A DNA stretch of 64,000 nucleotides from Muscardinus avellanarius (taxonomy: Eukaryota; Chordata; Mammalia; Rodentia; Gliridae): positions 116,768,915-116,832,914 of the forward strand of contig OY726564.1 of NCBI GenBank assembly GCA_963383645.1. The letters are read 5' to 3'. This document shows positions 34,871 through 45,626 of this stretch, piece by piece. The notes under the pieces were generated by a model. The model made no database searches. It saw only the letters and a program-made list of their open reading frames with translations, and was not told where the DNA came from. Each line of letters opens with the position of its first letter. Position 1 is the first letter of the stretch. Position numbers and translations under genes: made by a program.

Positions 34871-35094
34871 AAAAGAAAAAAGACAAACTAAGAAGATGAA
34901 ATGTGAAGGGAGAGAGAAAGAGGGGCGGGGAGTGAATTGTCTTCCAATTAGAGGGGAGAACTTGGCTTCGCAGAGAGGTTTTCCAGAGTCCCTGGGAACA
35001 TGCTTCACACAGGCATCGCTCGGTACAAAAGTCATTAAAGAAAAAAAGCATCCCAGTGCAGCCACTTAGGAAGATAGTTCAGTAGTTTCTTACA

Positions 35095-35490
35095 AGACTA
35101 AATACACTCCTACCATATGATCCAGAAATTGTACTTCTTGGTATTTACCCAAATGAGTTGAAAACAGCCACACAAACATCTGCACCTGGGTGTTCATAAC
35201 AGCTTTACTTTATTCATAATTACCACAATTTGGAAGCTCCAGGATGCCTGTCAGCAGGTAAGTAGATAAATAACCGAGGCCCATCTAGACAATGGAATAT
35301 TACTCGGTGCTCAAAGCAAATGCATTATCAAGCTATGAAAAGGTGTGAAGGAAATTCAAATGAATATAAGAGAAAGAAGCCAATCTGGAAGACTGTGATT
35401 CCAACTCTAGCATGACATTCTGGAAAGGAGAGTATGGAGACGAGAAATCTATTAGTGGTCGCCAGGGGTCAGTGCGGAGCTGTGGATGAA
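35095..35490 (+). repeat. L1M-like LINE 3' end
   Basis: 'accatatgatccagaaattg', 'gtatttacccaaatgagttg' and 'tggaatattactcggtgctc' follow the order of the 3' end of old mammalian L1 elements, sense strand. Confidence 0.75.
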
Positions 35491-35793
35491 GGGCGGGGCA
35501 GAGCACAGAGGACGGGAGCCCTCCACGATTCTTTCAGGTCCTCCAGTGAAGGCCACAGGCCATTTGCACATCTGTCCAGGCCCAGGGATGTACACCACGA
35601 GAGCAGACCCTGATGGAGCCGTGCGTGTGGGTGGCAGAGACGCCTGGAGGTAGGTTCATTGCAACAAGTGAACCGGCTTGTGGGCGTGTGGGTGTGTGGG
35701 GTGTGCGCCTGGGTGAAGGTGGGATAGGAGAGTGCCCTGCCCTTTCTGCTCAGTTTTGCTGAAAACATAAATCTGCTCTAAAAAAAGTAAAGC

Positions 35794-35815
35794 TTAGCTG
35801 GGTGTGGTAGTGCAA
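35794..35815 (+). repeat. SINE 5' stub
   Basis: Only 'gctgggtgtggtagtgc' of a B1-like start remains before an AATA run. Confidence 0.55.
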
Positions 35816-35961
35816 ATAAATAAAGGAGGGCACGAGCCAGACATGAGCATGAGTGATGTTCTTTATATCTTTTCCTAAGGAAAGCCGTCTTGTATTTCCT
35901 TCATTTCTTCTATTTTCTCAGAGTTCATTTGTTATAATTTACTGTAAAAAATAAATAAAAA

Positions 35962-36150
35962 GTAGCTGGACATGGTAATGCACACCTGTAATCCTAGTAC
36001 TTGGGAGACAGACAGGAGGATCACAGGTTCAAGGCCAGCCTCAGCAACTTAGTGAGACCCTGTTTCAAAATAAAAAAAAATAATAATTAGGGCTGGAGGT
36101 GTAGCTTGGGGGCAGAATGCCCCTGGGCTCAATCACCAGTACAAGACCAT
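35962..36150 (+). repeat. SINE, B1-ID composite
   Basis: 'agctggacatggtaatgcac' start; right half 'ggtgtagcttgggggcagaa'. Confidence 0.9.
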
Positions 36151-36485
36151 CAACACCAAAAAAGGGGGAAAAAAAGCAGTGCGATAATTACATAATTGAT
36201 TATAAAGGCAACATTTTGGGGAAAACATATGGGCTTTTGTGTCATGTGTCTGTACATGGAAATATGTGAATGATATATAAACTAGGAAAAGCAAATGCAG
36301 AGCTATATATAGTCCCATTTTTGCAATGGCAAAATTATAATTATGCATATCCAAAGATACATACTTGCATCCTTTTTATGTACAAAGAGAGAAAAAACTG
36401 AATGAAAAAAGTATCTCTGGTCATCACAGCTGAGGGAAGGAGAGGACAGGAAACCTTTTCAGAGTTTTTAAATGTTATACCTGTT

Positions 36486-36683
36486 GCCAGGCGTGGTGGC
36501 GCATGCTTGTAACCCCAGCGCTTGGGAGGCTGAGACAGGAGGATGCACAGGTTCGAAGCTAGCCTCAGCTACTGAGTGAGGCTTTCAGCTACTTAGTGAG
36601 ACCCTGTTTCCAAATAAAGTATAAAATAGATCTGGGTGTAAAGCCTGGAGGTAGAAAAGCCCCTGGGTTCCACCCCCAGTACC
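36486..36683 (+). repeat. SINE, B1-ID composite
   Basis: 'gccaggcgtggtggcgcatg' start; intermediate between the main and variant types ('ctgtttccaaataaagtata'). Confidence 0.9.

Positions 36684-36713
<30 letters not shown>
36684..36713. repeat. (AATC)n microsatellite
   Basis: Seven units at the tail of the SINE before it. Confidence 0.95.
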
Positions 36714-36715
<2 letters not shown>

Positions 36716-36723
36716 TAAAAACC

Positions 36724-36921
36724 AGTGCAGCTAAGTGGTAGTGCATGCCTGTAATCCTAGCATTTGGGAGGCTGAGACAGGAGGATGCACAGGTTCGAAG
36801 CCAGCCTCAGCTACTGAGTGAGGTTCTCAGCAACTCAGTGAGACCCTGTTTCCAAATAAAATATAAAATAGATTTGAGAGTATAGCCCAGAGGCGGAAAG
36901 CCTCTGGGTTCCATCCCCAGC

Positions 36922-36922
<1 letters not shown>
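36724..36922 (+). repeat. SINE, B1-ID composite
   Basis: 'gcagctaagtggtagtgcat' start; right half 'gagtatagcccagaggcgga'. Confidence 0.9.

Positions 36923-36964
<42 letters not shown>
36923..36964. repeat. (CA)21 microsatellite
   Basis: Tail of the SINE at 36724-36922. Confidence 0.97.
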
Positions 36965-36966
<2 letters not shown>

Positions 36967-37229
36967 AATGCCATCCATGAAAAGATACACAGGACTAAAA
37001 GCTTACCTAACAAAAGGTGCAGAAGGAAAGGAAGGCTTCTTTCCTTTTCCTGGAGACAGCTCCCATCACTGGCGATGCTCTGCTCGCTCTGACGCCTCTC
37101 TTGATGCCCATCTCCACGTCACCTCTGCACCTGTTTATCGGCTCTGACTCACGGCACCGCCGCTTGGTCTTTTGATTCATGGGGATGGAGAGCTGTCTAG
37201 TGTCTCTCACAAGGGCAGCCCTAGTCCAT

Positions 37230-38025
37230 CAGAGGGATCTACTGTTATTTGGTAGACTTGTCCCTTACTAATTCACACCGGGTACTTCTAGTGTTTTGCT
37301 TTTGCAAACACACTTAGCAATAAGCACTGCTGTGTATACATTTTGCCAAAGATGTGCAACTGTATGTTCTGGGTAAGCTTCTGGCAGAGGGATTACCAGT
37401 CGGGAGATGCGCATTTTTTAACTCTGACAGATGCTGTGGAATTCTCTATCAAGAACGCACCACGCTCCCGCCAGGACCTGTGGGCATCATCTCCCCGCGG
37501 GCTCGCAGCACTAGCTTCAGTCTGCACCTGCATTTGCCAACCAGAGAGGTGGAGACACTTCTTTCACTCACCGTTGTCTTCCTCACATGTACTTCACTGA
37601 GTGAGGTTGTGCATTTATCTACTTGTGTTCCGTTCTCTGCAGATGTTAGTATACTGTGTCCAATTTACTCCTGAATTTTTCATCCTTTTGATATTGACCT
37701 GTAAAAGACCCTTGATGATGGAAGAAGTTTAGCTTTTTATCATTCATTTTGCAAATACATTTTCCACTTTATTAGTCTTTTGACTCTACGAATTTTTTTC
37801 TATGTGGCTTTTTGAATTGTTTATATGGACATATATATTAGCTTTATTTTTATGCCTTCTGGATCTTGTTTTTATTTAAGACAACCTTTCCCATAATAGA
37901 TTATAAATTCCTGTAGAAATGTTATGCTTAAATCATGGATGTGGGGAGCATGGATCTTAGTGGAGAGAGGCATGGTTTATTTTTAACTTTGTAAGCCTTT
38001 TTTTTTTATTGTTTGAGTTTTCTAA
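37230..38025 (-). repeat. Old L1 (L1M-like) fragment, reverse (tentative)
   Basis: AT-rich text with 'gtgaggttgtgcatttatct', 'gaagaagtttagctttttat' and 'tgcaaatacattttccactt' reads like antisense L1 3' ORF2 sequence, strongly diverged. Confidence 0.5.
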
Positions 38026-38295
38026 AATGAGCATGTGTTTGCTTCTGCAATTTGAGAAATTCCAGTAAACAAGAAAAGATGACAAGGCTCCAGACCCCAT
38101 AGGACTGCGCCCGCCCAGGGCAGTAAGAACGGCAAGTCTGTTTTCACGGTCTCATCAGACACGTTCTTCCAACACGCTGACCACCTATTATTTTTCAGGC
38201 CAGGGCTGGATCCCGAAGACAGAATATGTGGACTGAAGAGCTGGCAATGGTAATAAGAAGGGGAAGGCGGATGAAAGCAGATAGCCCATTGAACA

Positions 38296-38336
38296 GTCAC
38301 CATGGCAACGGGAGCCTGAATCATTGCCATGGAGAC
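38296..38336. promoter_or_regulatory. Pair of RFX X-box-like palindromes
   Basis: GTCACCATGGCAAC (38296-38309) and ATTGCCATGGAGAC (38323-38336) match 12 and 11 of 14 positions of the X-box palindrome GTTGCCATGGCAAC, with centres 27 bp apart. Confidence 0.5.
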
Positions 38337-38339
38337 CCA

Positions 38340-39495
38340 CCATGCCTCAGGTGATGATTGGAGGGATACAGCGCCTCACGCTGGTGAGGAGCCTGAGAGG
38401 CCCCGTGCAGAGCTTTCAAAATTCCACCCTGCCTTGCCAGACTGAGGCTGCTGCCTCCCCTTTGCCCAGTGTTCTGTTTTGGGGAGGCTAGAGAGAAAAT
38501 CAAAAAGAAAGCACAGATGAACCCAGGTGCAAGCTGTTAGGTTGAAGGCCAAGAGGAACCAGGCCAGACAAGAATGGGGAGCAAAGTCCTGTTCTAACAC
38601 CTGCAGGCAGGCGCCCAAGGACAGGGCGAAGGCGTGAGTTAGAGCGCAGGGGCCTGCAGGCCACGCAACGACCTGCAAGTTGCTGATTGCTTAGCACAGC
38701 CCGGAACAGGAGGGTGCTGGCTTCTCAGATTCCAAAGGGATGGAAGAAGCTTCTGTGAGTGCGTCGCAGAGCTGGAGGGAGCTGGAAGGGAGTACTCTTT
38801 AGCACAGCACAGTATCTGCAACAGAATTTTTAAAATCTCCAAGGACAACTGCCTGGCAGAGAGGAAGTGGCGTAGGGTTCGTCTTGACATGAGCTCTCCG
38901 TGGTCGCCACCACACAGCCCTTGACTGGGAGGAGTTCCACCCAATAGGCACGCAATACCTGTCCAGTGTCCTGGGTCCTGAAACTCTGGTCCCTTTGCTG
39001 ATTGGTTGATGGGAGTGGCTTTTCTCCCTGCAGCAACCATAAAGACTTCTGCCCCACAGTCAAAGAGAAATTTCCATGTTTGGGTGTGGGGCTGGGTTTT
39101 CAGGGGAAATCTGTTGGAAGCTTGAGCTGTACTTTGGAGCTATTCGACTATCCCATCATTATTCACCTGCTCATGAGTACAGGTGAGGCCACGTTTATCT
39201 TGAAGACCAGACAGTAACACCTTTGCACCTCCCGCCCACCCCTGAGCTGGGAACTTCCAGCCTGGCTTTTAGGGCACAAGCCAGGAAGCAGTTCTAGGGC
39301 AGAAGGTGCCCACGGCTCCAAGTCCACTGGAGCAGCACTGTCCTCCGCACCTCCTGGGTTGGGAGCCACCGTACACACTGCCTCTGTCCCTGCGCAGTGT
39401 CCAGCACCACGTGGGGCTCAAGGAAGGTGCCGCTCTGCTCCTGTCTGTCCACCCGGGGATCTTCCCTGACTCCCAGGACACGGCTCATGCCACGC
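38340..39495. other. Non-repetitive intergenic stretch
   Basis: I see no SINE, LINE or coding exon here. Several open frames on the - strand (38376-39063) are short and show no family features. Confidence 0.5.
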
Positions 39496-39500
39496 TGCTC

Positions 39501-39632
39501 TTTATTTTGAAACAGGGTCTCACTGAGTTGCAAAGGCCTCACTAAGTAGCTGAGGCTGTCTGCGAACCGTGATCCTCTGGTCTCAGCCTCCCAAATGCTG
39601 GGATTACAAGCGTGCGCCACCACGTCTGGCTT
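39501..39632 (-). repeat. SINE, left monomer
   Basis: The reverse B1-like half abuts the poly(A) end of the GAPDH pseudogene. Confidence 0.88.
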
Positions 39633-39636
39633 CTTT

Positions 39637-40775
39637 CTTTTTTTCTGGGTGCAGTGGATTTTATTGATGATGCACGACAGTAGGGCTCCCCAAGCTCCTC
39701 CCCTTCTTCAGTGGGTCTGGGATGGAACCTGGGAGGAGAGATTCTCGGGGTGTTGGAGGACTGGGTTGTTGCGGGGGCGCCCCGCAGCTGAGGGCCTCTC
39801 TCCTCCTGTGCTCTTGCTGGGGCGGGTGGCCCAGGCACTCTTGGTCCTTGGACCATGTGGACCATGAGGCCCACCACTGTTGCCGTCAGCAGACTCGCTG
39901 TCGTACAGGAAATGAACTTGACAATCGCTGAGGGCAATACCAGCCCTGGCCTCGAAGGTGAAAGAGTGTCACTGTTAGAGCCAGGAGACGGCCTGGTCCT
40001 CGGTGGATGCCGAGGGGTCCTGGACGCCTGCGTCACCACCTTCTAGACGTTGTGTATTTGGCAACTTTCTCCAAGCAGCAGGTCAGGCCCATGGCCAACA
40101 TGCTGTGGGTGGGCACGCAGAAAGCCACACTGGTAAGCTTCCCGTCCACTTTGGGGATGGCCTTGCCTAGCCTTCATGGCGTCAGTGGATGATGTTCTGA
40201 GCAGCCCCAAGGCCGTCACACCAGTTTCCCCGAGGCCGTCTGGTGTCTTCTAAATGGCAGTGCTCGAGGACAGTGGTCACAGGGCCCTCCATGATACCAC
40301 AATACCACAGTTGTCCTGGGTGGCCTTGGCCAGGGCCTAAGCGAGTGCAGGAAGCACTGCTGAGGATGTCGAGGGAGTGGTCAGGCGTCTTGTGGTTCAC
40401 ACGGGGGTGTCAGCAGGAGGACGGGCTGAGGACCTTCTCCATGGCAGTGAAGACTCCGAGGGCTCCGTAGCCTTGCCCACCCCATGTGGAGGTGGAGCTG
40501 GGCTTCCCACGGACCACACGCTTCCGGTTCTCAGCCTTGATGGTGCTATTGAACTTGCCTCGGGTGGGGTCATCTTGGAACATTTAGAGCGTGTAGCTGG
40601 GGCCAATGAAGGGTCATGGATGGCGATCGGAGCCACTCTGCCAGAGTTGAAGGCAGCCCTAGTGACCTGGCACCCAACGCCCACTCCGACCTTCACCTTG
40701 TTGTCTCAGGACGTGCTGGCTCTGCAGAAGATGCGGCTGTCTGTCACACAGGTAGGAGCAGAGAGCCTATAAAGT
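39637..40775 (-). pseudogene. GAPDH processed pseudogene
   Basis: Read on the - strand, the block follows GAPDH mRNA from the 5' leader to the 3' UTR without introns. Recognisable + strand antisense segments are 'ctccgaccttcaccttgttg' (start of coding), 'ggttctcagccttgatggtg', 'catgataccacaataccac', 'ggcctggtcctcggtg' and 'catgtggaccatgaggccca' (C-terminus). A T-rich run at 39633-39646 marks the poly(A) tail. Coding is destroyed by many indels and stops, and the copy is about 1.14 kb, shorter than the mRNA because of internal deletions. Such copies are common in rodents; no function is implied. Confidence 0.93.
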
Positions 40776-40934
40776 CCACTTGTTACGGGCGCTTGGGACT
40801 TGCCTCCTTGAATTCAGTCTAGTGTACATTCAGGCCCTCTGGGGATATTCGGGGTTCTCCACCCACAGGGTGATGATGCAGGCCTTACCCAGTGGGTCAC
40901 TACTAGGTTAGCGGGGGTCTATGAAGAATGGCCA

Positions 40935-41090
40935 CACGTTGGACTACCTGGGAGCTTGAAAACTCATGATACCTGTTTCCATTTCCCAGAAATTCCGATT
41001 TAACCTATCTGGGGCTTGGCCTGGGCAAGGAGTCTTCAAAAACCTTCCCAAGTGATTCTAACAGCAAAGCCGAGAACCACCACTCTCATC
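40935..41090 (+). repeat. MER20/MER5-like hAT transposon remnant
   Basis: 'acctgggagcttgaaaactc', 'gaaattccgatttaacc' and 'aagtgattctaacagcaaag' then 'gagaaccac' follow a MER20-like order. Confidence 0.55.
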
Positions 41091-41099
41091 AAAGCCTTA

Positions 41100-42150
41100 G
41101 AGAGGCAGATCAAATAGGCACAATTCTGTCAGAGCAAGCAAAGTCCAGTGATGGGCTTTGGTCGTAGCGGGTTCCAGAAACAGAGCGTGGCCGTCTTTCC
41201 TGTATTTTATACTGGCCCCTGGGAGTCTCCATAGCAACCCGGTGGCCTTGATTCTGTTGTCCTGGCTTGGCTGGCTCCCAGGCATCCACTAAGTAATATG
41301 GAAATTGTTGGAATAGGATAGATACTGGAATAATCCATGTTGACGTATTAAGTGCTTAGTAAATATTTATCAACATTAGTTATCTGGCCAGAAGCTCGCT
41401 GCGCTGGGCATTGGGACTCACAGACAGTGTCTTCCCGCCACTGGCAACTAGCAGAACCCTGTCACTGGTGTTCTACACGACCCTGCCATCCCGATGCTCA
41501 CAGCAGCGCAGCAGGCACTGTGGGCTTGTGGCTCCCCGGCAGCCCGGCACGCCTGGGAAAGGTGCTGCTCATTTTGAATCAGGCAGGTTTAAACCTGCAG
41601 GTTAAAATGATTGACGTGGAAGCAGCCAATTTTCATGAACCCGGCACACGTATTTCAGGCCACGGGGTCCCAGCAGGTGTAATGCTGCGAGGCAGCACGC
41701 TGGTGGCGTCGGTGGACGATGTTCTGAGCAGCTGGGAGATACTTCCGGCATTTTTATTTGTTTCCTTGAAGTCCCATATCCTACCAGGAAACAGAATAAA
41801 GCCATCTGGGTGCAGCCAGCAGGCTCAGCTCCGCGCGGGAGCCTGGGTGGGGTCTGCTTGTCTCCCTGAACCCGAGTGCAGTCAGCTGCTCAGGTATCAT
41901 TCCCTAGGTCTGGGCGTCACAGCACACTTGCCAGCCAGGGAAAGGCAACAATCCCAGGGCATTTGTGCTTAAAACAAACAGGTTGTGTAGCATGTGGCTA
42001 CAGGGCATGTCCGACCGACCCCCAGGTGCAGGGCTCGTGGGGGGCAGTGGTGGCGCAGGGACGGTTGATGGGATGACACCAGTTACACTGTAGGTTACCC
42101 CTCTACAGATTCAACCAGCTATAGATTAAAAATGTTTTTAAAAGTTTTCT
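41100..42150. other. Intergenic stretch, no gene recognised
   Basis: It contains a 16-bp perfect palindrome GCAGGTTTAAACCTGC (41583-41598) and a 28-bp echo of the GAPDH pseudogene at 41705-41732. Nothing else is named. Confidence 0.5.
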
Positions 42151-42412
42151 GAGCTGAGGGTGGTGGCCTAAATCCTAGTGTTTGAGAGGCTGAGACAGGA
42201 GGATCACAGGTTCAAGGCCACAGCCTCAGCAAGTGTCGAGACTCAGCAGCGTGGTGGGACCTGTCCATCCACACCGACCTGTCCATCCACACCGACCTGT
42301 CCATCCACACCAGTCCTCGGCTCTGCCGACTGAGCCTCTGGCCTTGCTGCAAGACCCTGTTTCAAAAACAAAAGGTAAAACAGGCCCCTGGGGTCAATCG
42401 CCAGTACCACAA
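42151..42412 (+). repeat. SINE, B1-ID composite with internal tandem repeat
   Basis: The SINE is interrupted by three 18-bp units (ACCTGTCCATCCACACCG) at 42259-42312. The right half is truncated. Confidence 0.83.
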
Positions 42413-42460
42413 GAAGAAAATCAAAATATCTGTCTGCACTGAACATATAAAGGCCTCCCC

Positions 42461-42902
42461 TGTCGGGGCCCACTCGGCTGGACCGAGATGGCACCCAGGC
42501 TTGTTGCCAGCGTGGATTCAAGATGGCGCCTAGGCTTGCAGCCAAGTCATGAGACTCACAAGATGGACGTCTCCTTGAGCATGTGCAGTGTGCCATGCTA
42601 CGTGCCTGCAGAATGATCAGTGACGCAGCACCTCATGCTGCCACCAGCCTGCCTATTAGAAAGTCAGAAATGTGCATGCCCTAGCCGTGGGAAGCTTGGG
42701 GTTGGTAGGAAATAGAGGGAGGGATTATGATGCTGATATATATTGTGCTTGCTGTACGCATTGTCAGACATATTAGACATATTGAGAGACATATGAAGAA
42801 GAAACATATTAAGGATCCATTAAAGAAGAATTCATATTTCAGCTGAAGAGGTGTCTGTGTCGTTCTCTAAGCCCCTGCGGGTCGGAGTCTTGGGGGACGA
42901 TA
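42461..42902 (+). repeat. 5' LTR of the class II ERV
   Basis: It begins TGTCGGGGCCCACTCGGC and carries 'caagatggcgcctag' and 'gagcatgtgcagtg' phrases like IAP LTRs. An ATTAAA poly(A)-type signal lies at 42819-42824 and an AT-rich TATA-like run at 42733-42741. The 3' edge is inferred from the PBS position. Confidence 0.75.
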
Positions 42903-42904
42903 AG

Positions 42905-42922
42905 TGGCGCCAAAATCCAGGA
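42905..42922 (+). other. Primer-binding site, tRNA-Phe-like
   Basis: TGGCGCCAAAATCCAGGA matches the tRNA-Phe PBS (TGGTGCCGAAACCCGGGA) at 14 of 18 positions; all four differences are transitions. Confidence 0.65.
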
Positions 42923-43058
42923 AAAACAACGTAGCAAAAAGTTCGCAGGTAAGCGACAAATAAGATAAGGCTCGCGGATAAGCGAGGGACAGCTGTGAAG
43001 GTTCGCAGGAAATTGCGACGATAGGGGTGTAGGAGTTTGTGACAAAGTAAAACTTATC

Positions 43059-43586
43059 ATGGGGTCTAAGGTTGCTACCATAAAGGTCAAAGAGGCTCTT
43101 TGTAACATTCTGTCTAAGGGAGGAGTGAAAGTGAAAGCAGCCACTTTAGAAAATTTTCTTAGCACAGTTAAAGCGGTAGCTCCATGGGTTTTGGAAGAAG
43201 GATATGTTAACATTTCTCAGTGGAAACGTCTTGGTCAGGATCTTCTTAAGGCCGATGCCGAAGGGGCTCTCCCACCTGGGACATTGGCTATCTGGAGTTT
43301 AATTAAAGCATGCCTGACAGATAAAACAGGGAGGTATAGTCAAGTTCTGGCTGAAGGCTCTAATGCTTTAGAGGAAGCAAAAGAAGAGATTTCAGAGCAA
43401 GGTCAACAGGCAGATTCTCACAGGGACGAGGAGTCCTCTGAAAGCAACTCCTCCGATTCCTCCGAGGAACAAGAGACATGGCCTGTTCCACTAGAAAGAG
43501 ATAAGGAGGAAGAAGCTTTGTTAGAATTTTGGCACAGATTCCAAGTGTCTTATAAAAAAAAAAAAAAAAAAAAGGGAACCTCCTGA
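43059..43586 (+). pseudogene. gag: ERV gag, 5' part (matrix)
   Basis: The frame starts MGSK, with a Gly at position 2 suited to myristoylation, and runs through a helical matrix-type domain (WVLEEGYVNISQWKRLGQDL) and an acidic Ser/Glu stretch. It then enters the A20 tract at 43554-43573, where the frame is lost and ends at 43586. The following Gag sequence continues in the +1 frame. Confidence 0.9.
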
Positions 43587-44826
43587 ACCTTCCGCTCCCC
43601 CTCCTCCCTCTCCTAGTCCGCCGCTATATCTTACTGAGAAAGGAAAGTCTGATAGGCGGAAGACATCTGAGGCTAGTCTGTGGGCAGAGATTTTACCTAC
43701 GCCAGGGGCATTTCCTGTGTTTCTTGACCAGAATCAGCAAAGGTATCATGAGCCATTAAATTGGAAGGTTGTTCAAAGATTAAAAGAAGCTGTGTCCACA
43801 TATGGAGTGCAGGCTTCATTTACCTTGTCACTGGTAGAATCCTTTGAAAGATACTCCATGACTCCAAGTGATTGGACGAATTTGTGCAGGGCTGTGTTGT
43901 CTGGTGGGGCCTATCTTAATTGGAAGTCAGCCTATATAGAATATTGCTCTGATCAAGCTCGTGTTAATGCTCAGACAGGGCAACCTGCTTGGAATTTGGA
44001 TATGCTAATGGGACAAGGACCATTTGCTAATAATCAAAATGGGTACCCACAGCAGGTGTATGGGCAGATTAATCAAGCAGCATTAAGGGCATGGAGGATG
44101 TTATCAGGGACAGGTAATTTAGGAGCCAGTCTGTCAAAAGTTACTCAAGGACCCAGTGAGCCTTTTGCTGATTTTTTATCACGGCTTGTGGAAACTGCTT
44201 CTCGGGTTTTCCCTGATGTGGACGCTGCCATGCCATTGATTAAACAGCTAGCTTATGAGCAAGCCAATAAGCCTTGTCGGGATGCAATACGTCCCTATAA
44301 AAATAAGGGCCTAGAAATATGGCTCAAGGTATGCAGAGACATAACTGACTCTGTCATACAAGGACAAGCCATAGCTGCTGCCATTGTTGCTGGGTTGCAG
44401 GGCAAGCCTTACAATCAAAAGCAGAGAGGCAGTTCAGGGAATTGTTTCCGATGTGGTCAACCAGGACACTTTAAAAGAGATTGTATACAGACTAATTCTG
44501 GAGCATCCTCTAAACAGGCCCAGAGGATTCCCAATCTGTGTCCTCGATGTAGAAAAGGCAACCATTGGGCTGTAGAGTGCAGATCTCAATGGGAGGTAGA
44601 TGGAAAGCCTCTTCCTCCACCGCAATCAAATGCTAGGCAAAAAAATGGGCAGAGGAGCCCTGTGCCTCAGGGCCCTCAAATGTATGGGGCAATTCAACAG
44701 GAGACAGGGAACGCAGGACCACAGATGAGGCAGATGCCTCGATTTCAGCAGCCTCTCCCACCATACGGAGAGCAACCCCAGGGAGTGCAGGATTGGACGT
44801 CTGTGCCACCGCCCGACTCATATTAA
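43574..44826 (+). pseudogene. gag: ERV gag, 3' part (late domain, capsid, nucleocapsid)
   Basis: The frame is open from about 43574, upstream of its first Met at 43717. A PSAP late-domain motif (43588-43599) is followed by a Pro-rich run, capsid with the major homology region QGPSEPFADFLSRL (from 44146), and two CCHC zinc knuckles at 44443-44484 and 44539-44580. It ends after a Gln/Pro-rich tail. PSAP normally recruits TSG101 for budding. The capsid and nucleocapsid part is intact in length. Confidence 0.93.
44640..44646 (+). promoter_or_regulatory. gag-pro -1 ribosomal frameshift site
   Basis: The heptamer A AAA AAT lies in gag frame spacing. After a -1 slip the pro frame is open without a stop into dUTPase. 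Betaretroviruses use A AAA AAC at this junction. Confidence 0.7.
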
Positions 44827-45626
44827 CCCCTGAAATGGGAGTTCAAAAAGTAGATTCAGATTTTCATGGACCCCTTCCTTCTAATACTGTAGAACTGCTT
44901 CTAGGCCGAAGTTCCACTACCTTATCGGGTCTAGTGGTGCATCCAGGAGTTATTGACCAGGACTATATGGGCAATGTGAAAATATTAGTTTCTTCCCCTC
45001 GTGGGATTTCTGTTATAAATGATGGAGACCGAATTGCTCAGATAATTCTGTTGCCTAGTAAACATTCTCTTTTTCCTAGCCAAAGACAGGCAAGAAAAGA
45101 TAAGGTCTTTGGTTCTACAGGTCCTCCTGGAGCATGGCTCACTATGGACATGGGGTCACGTCCCATGTGTCAACTCACCATACAGGGAGTCTCTTTTTGG
45201 GGTCTCTTGGACTCAGGTGCAGACCGTAGTATCATTAGATTATCTGAATGGCCAAAAGATTGGGGATTACAACAGACAGATCAATTACTTAAGGGGTTAG
45301 GATATGCAAATAGTCCAAGCTGCAGTGCTGTTCACCTTAATTGGGCAGATCAAGAAGGTCATTCAGGGACATTCCAACCTTTTGTTCTGGAGCTTCCTGT
45401 ATCCTTGTGGGGACGAGATGTACTGCAACAAATGGGAGTAAAATTGACTACTGAATCTGTATATAGCCCTCAAAGTCAACAACTTATGCATAATGCAGGC
45501 TATTCAGGGACAGGCGGGCTTGGCCGATTTGAACAAGGCCGAAAGTCCCCTGTTCCCATGATGGGAAGAAATAATCCCAAAGATAAAAGAGGATTGGGTT
45601 TTTCTATGGGGCCACTGAACAATTAA
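44646..45626 (+). CDS. pro: ERV pro: dUTPase, aspartic protease and G-patch
   Basis: The frame is open from the slip site to the stop at 45624-45626. The dUTPase part occupies about 44790-45070 (motifs [13 protein letters not shown] and [13 protein letters not shown]). The protease part has the active-site DSGAD at 45210-45224. A Gly-rich G-patch ([11 protein letters not shown] ... KRGLGF) follows at about 45498-45602. Retroviral protease cleaves Gag and Pol; the dUTPase-protease fusion is a betaretroviral trait. This is the only ERV frame here without an internal stop. Confidence 0.92.
   Translation, partial: WAEEPCASGPSNVWGNSTGDRERRTTDEADASISAASPTIRRATPGSAGLDVCATARLILTPEMGVQKVDSDFHGPLPSNTVELLLGRSSTTLSGLVVHPGVIDQDYMGNVKILVSSPRGISVINDGDRIAQIILLPSKHSLFPSQRQARKDKVFGSTGPPGAWLTMDMGSRPMCQLTIQGVSFWGLLDSGADRSIIRLSEWPKDWGLQQTDQLLKGLGYANSPSCSAVHLNWADQEGHSGTFQPFVLELPVSLWGRDVLQQMGVKLTTESVYSPQSQQLMHNAGYSGTGGLGRFEQGRKSPVPMMGRNNPKDKRGLGFSMGPLNN
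45596..45602 (+). promoter_or_regulatory. pro-pol -1 ribosomal frameshift site
   Basis: The heptamer G GGT TTT lies in pro frame; the -1 frame is open from here into reverse transcriptase. Confidence 0.65.

Noticed and set aside
39597..40822. Open frames on both strands over the GAPDH-like block
   Set aside because: Fragments of a decayed processed pseudogene; none preserves the enzyme frame.
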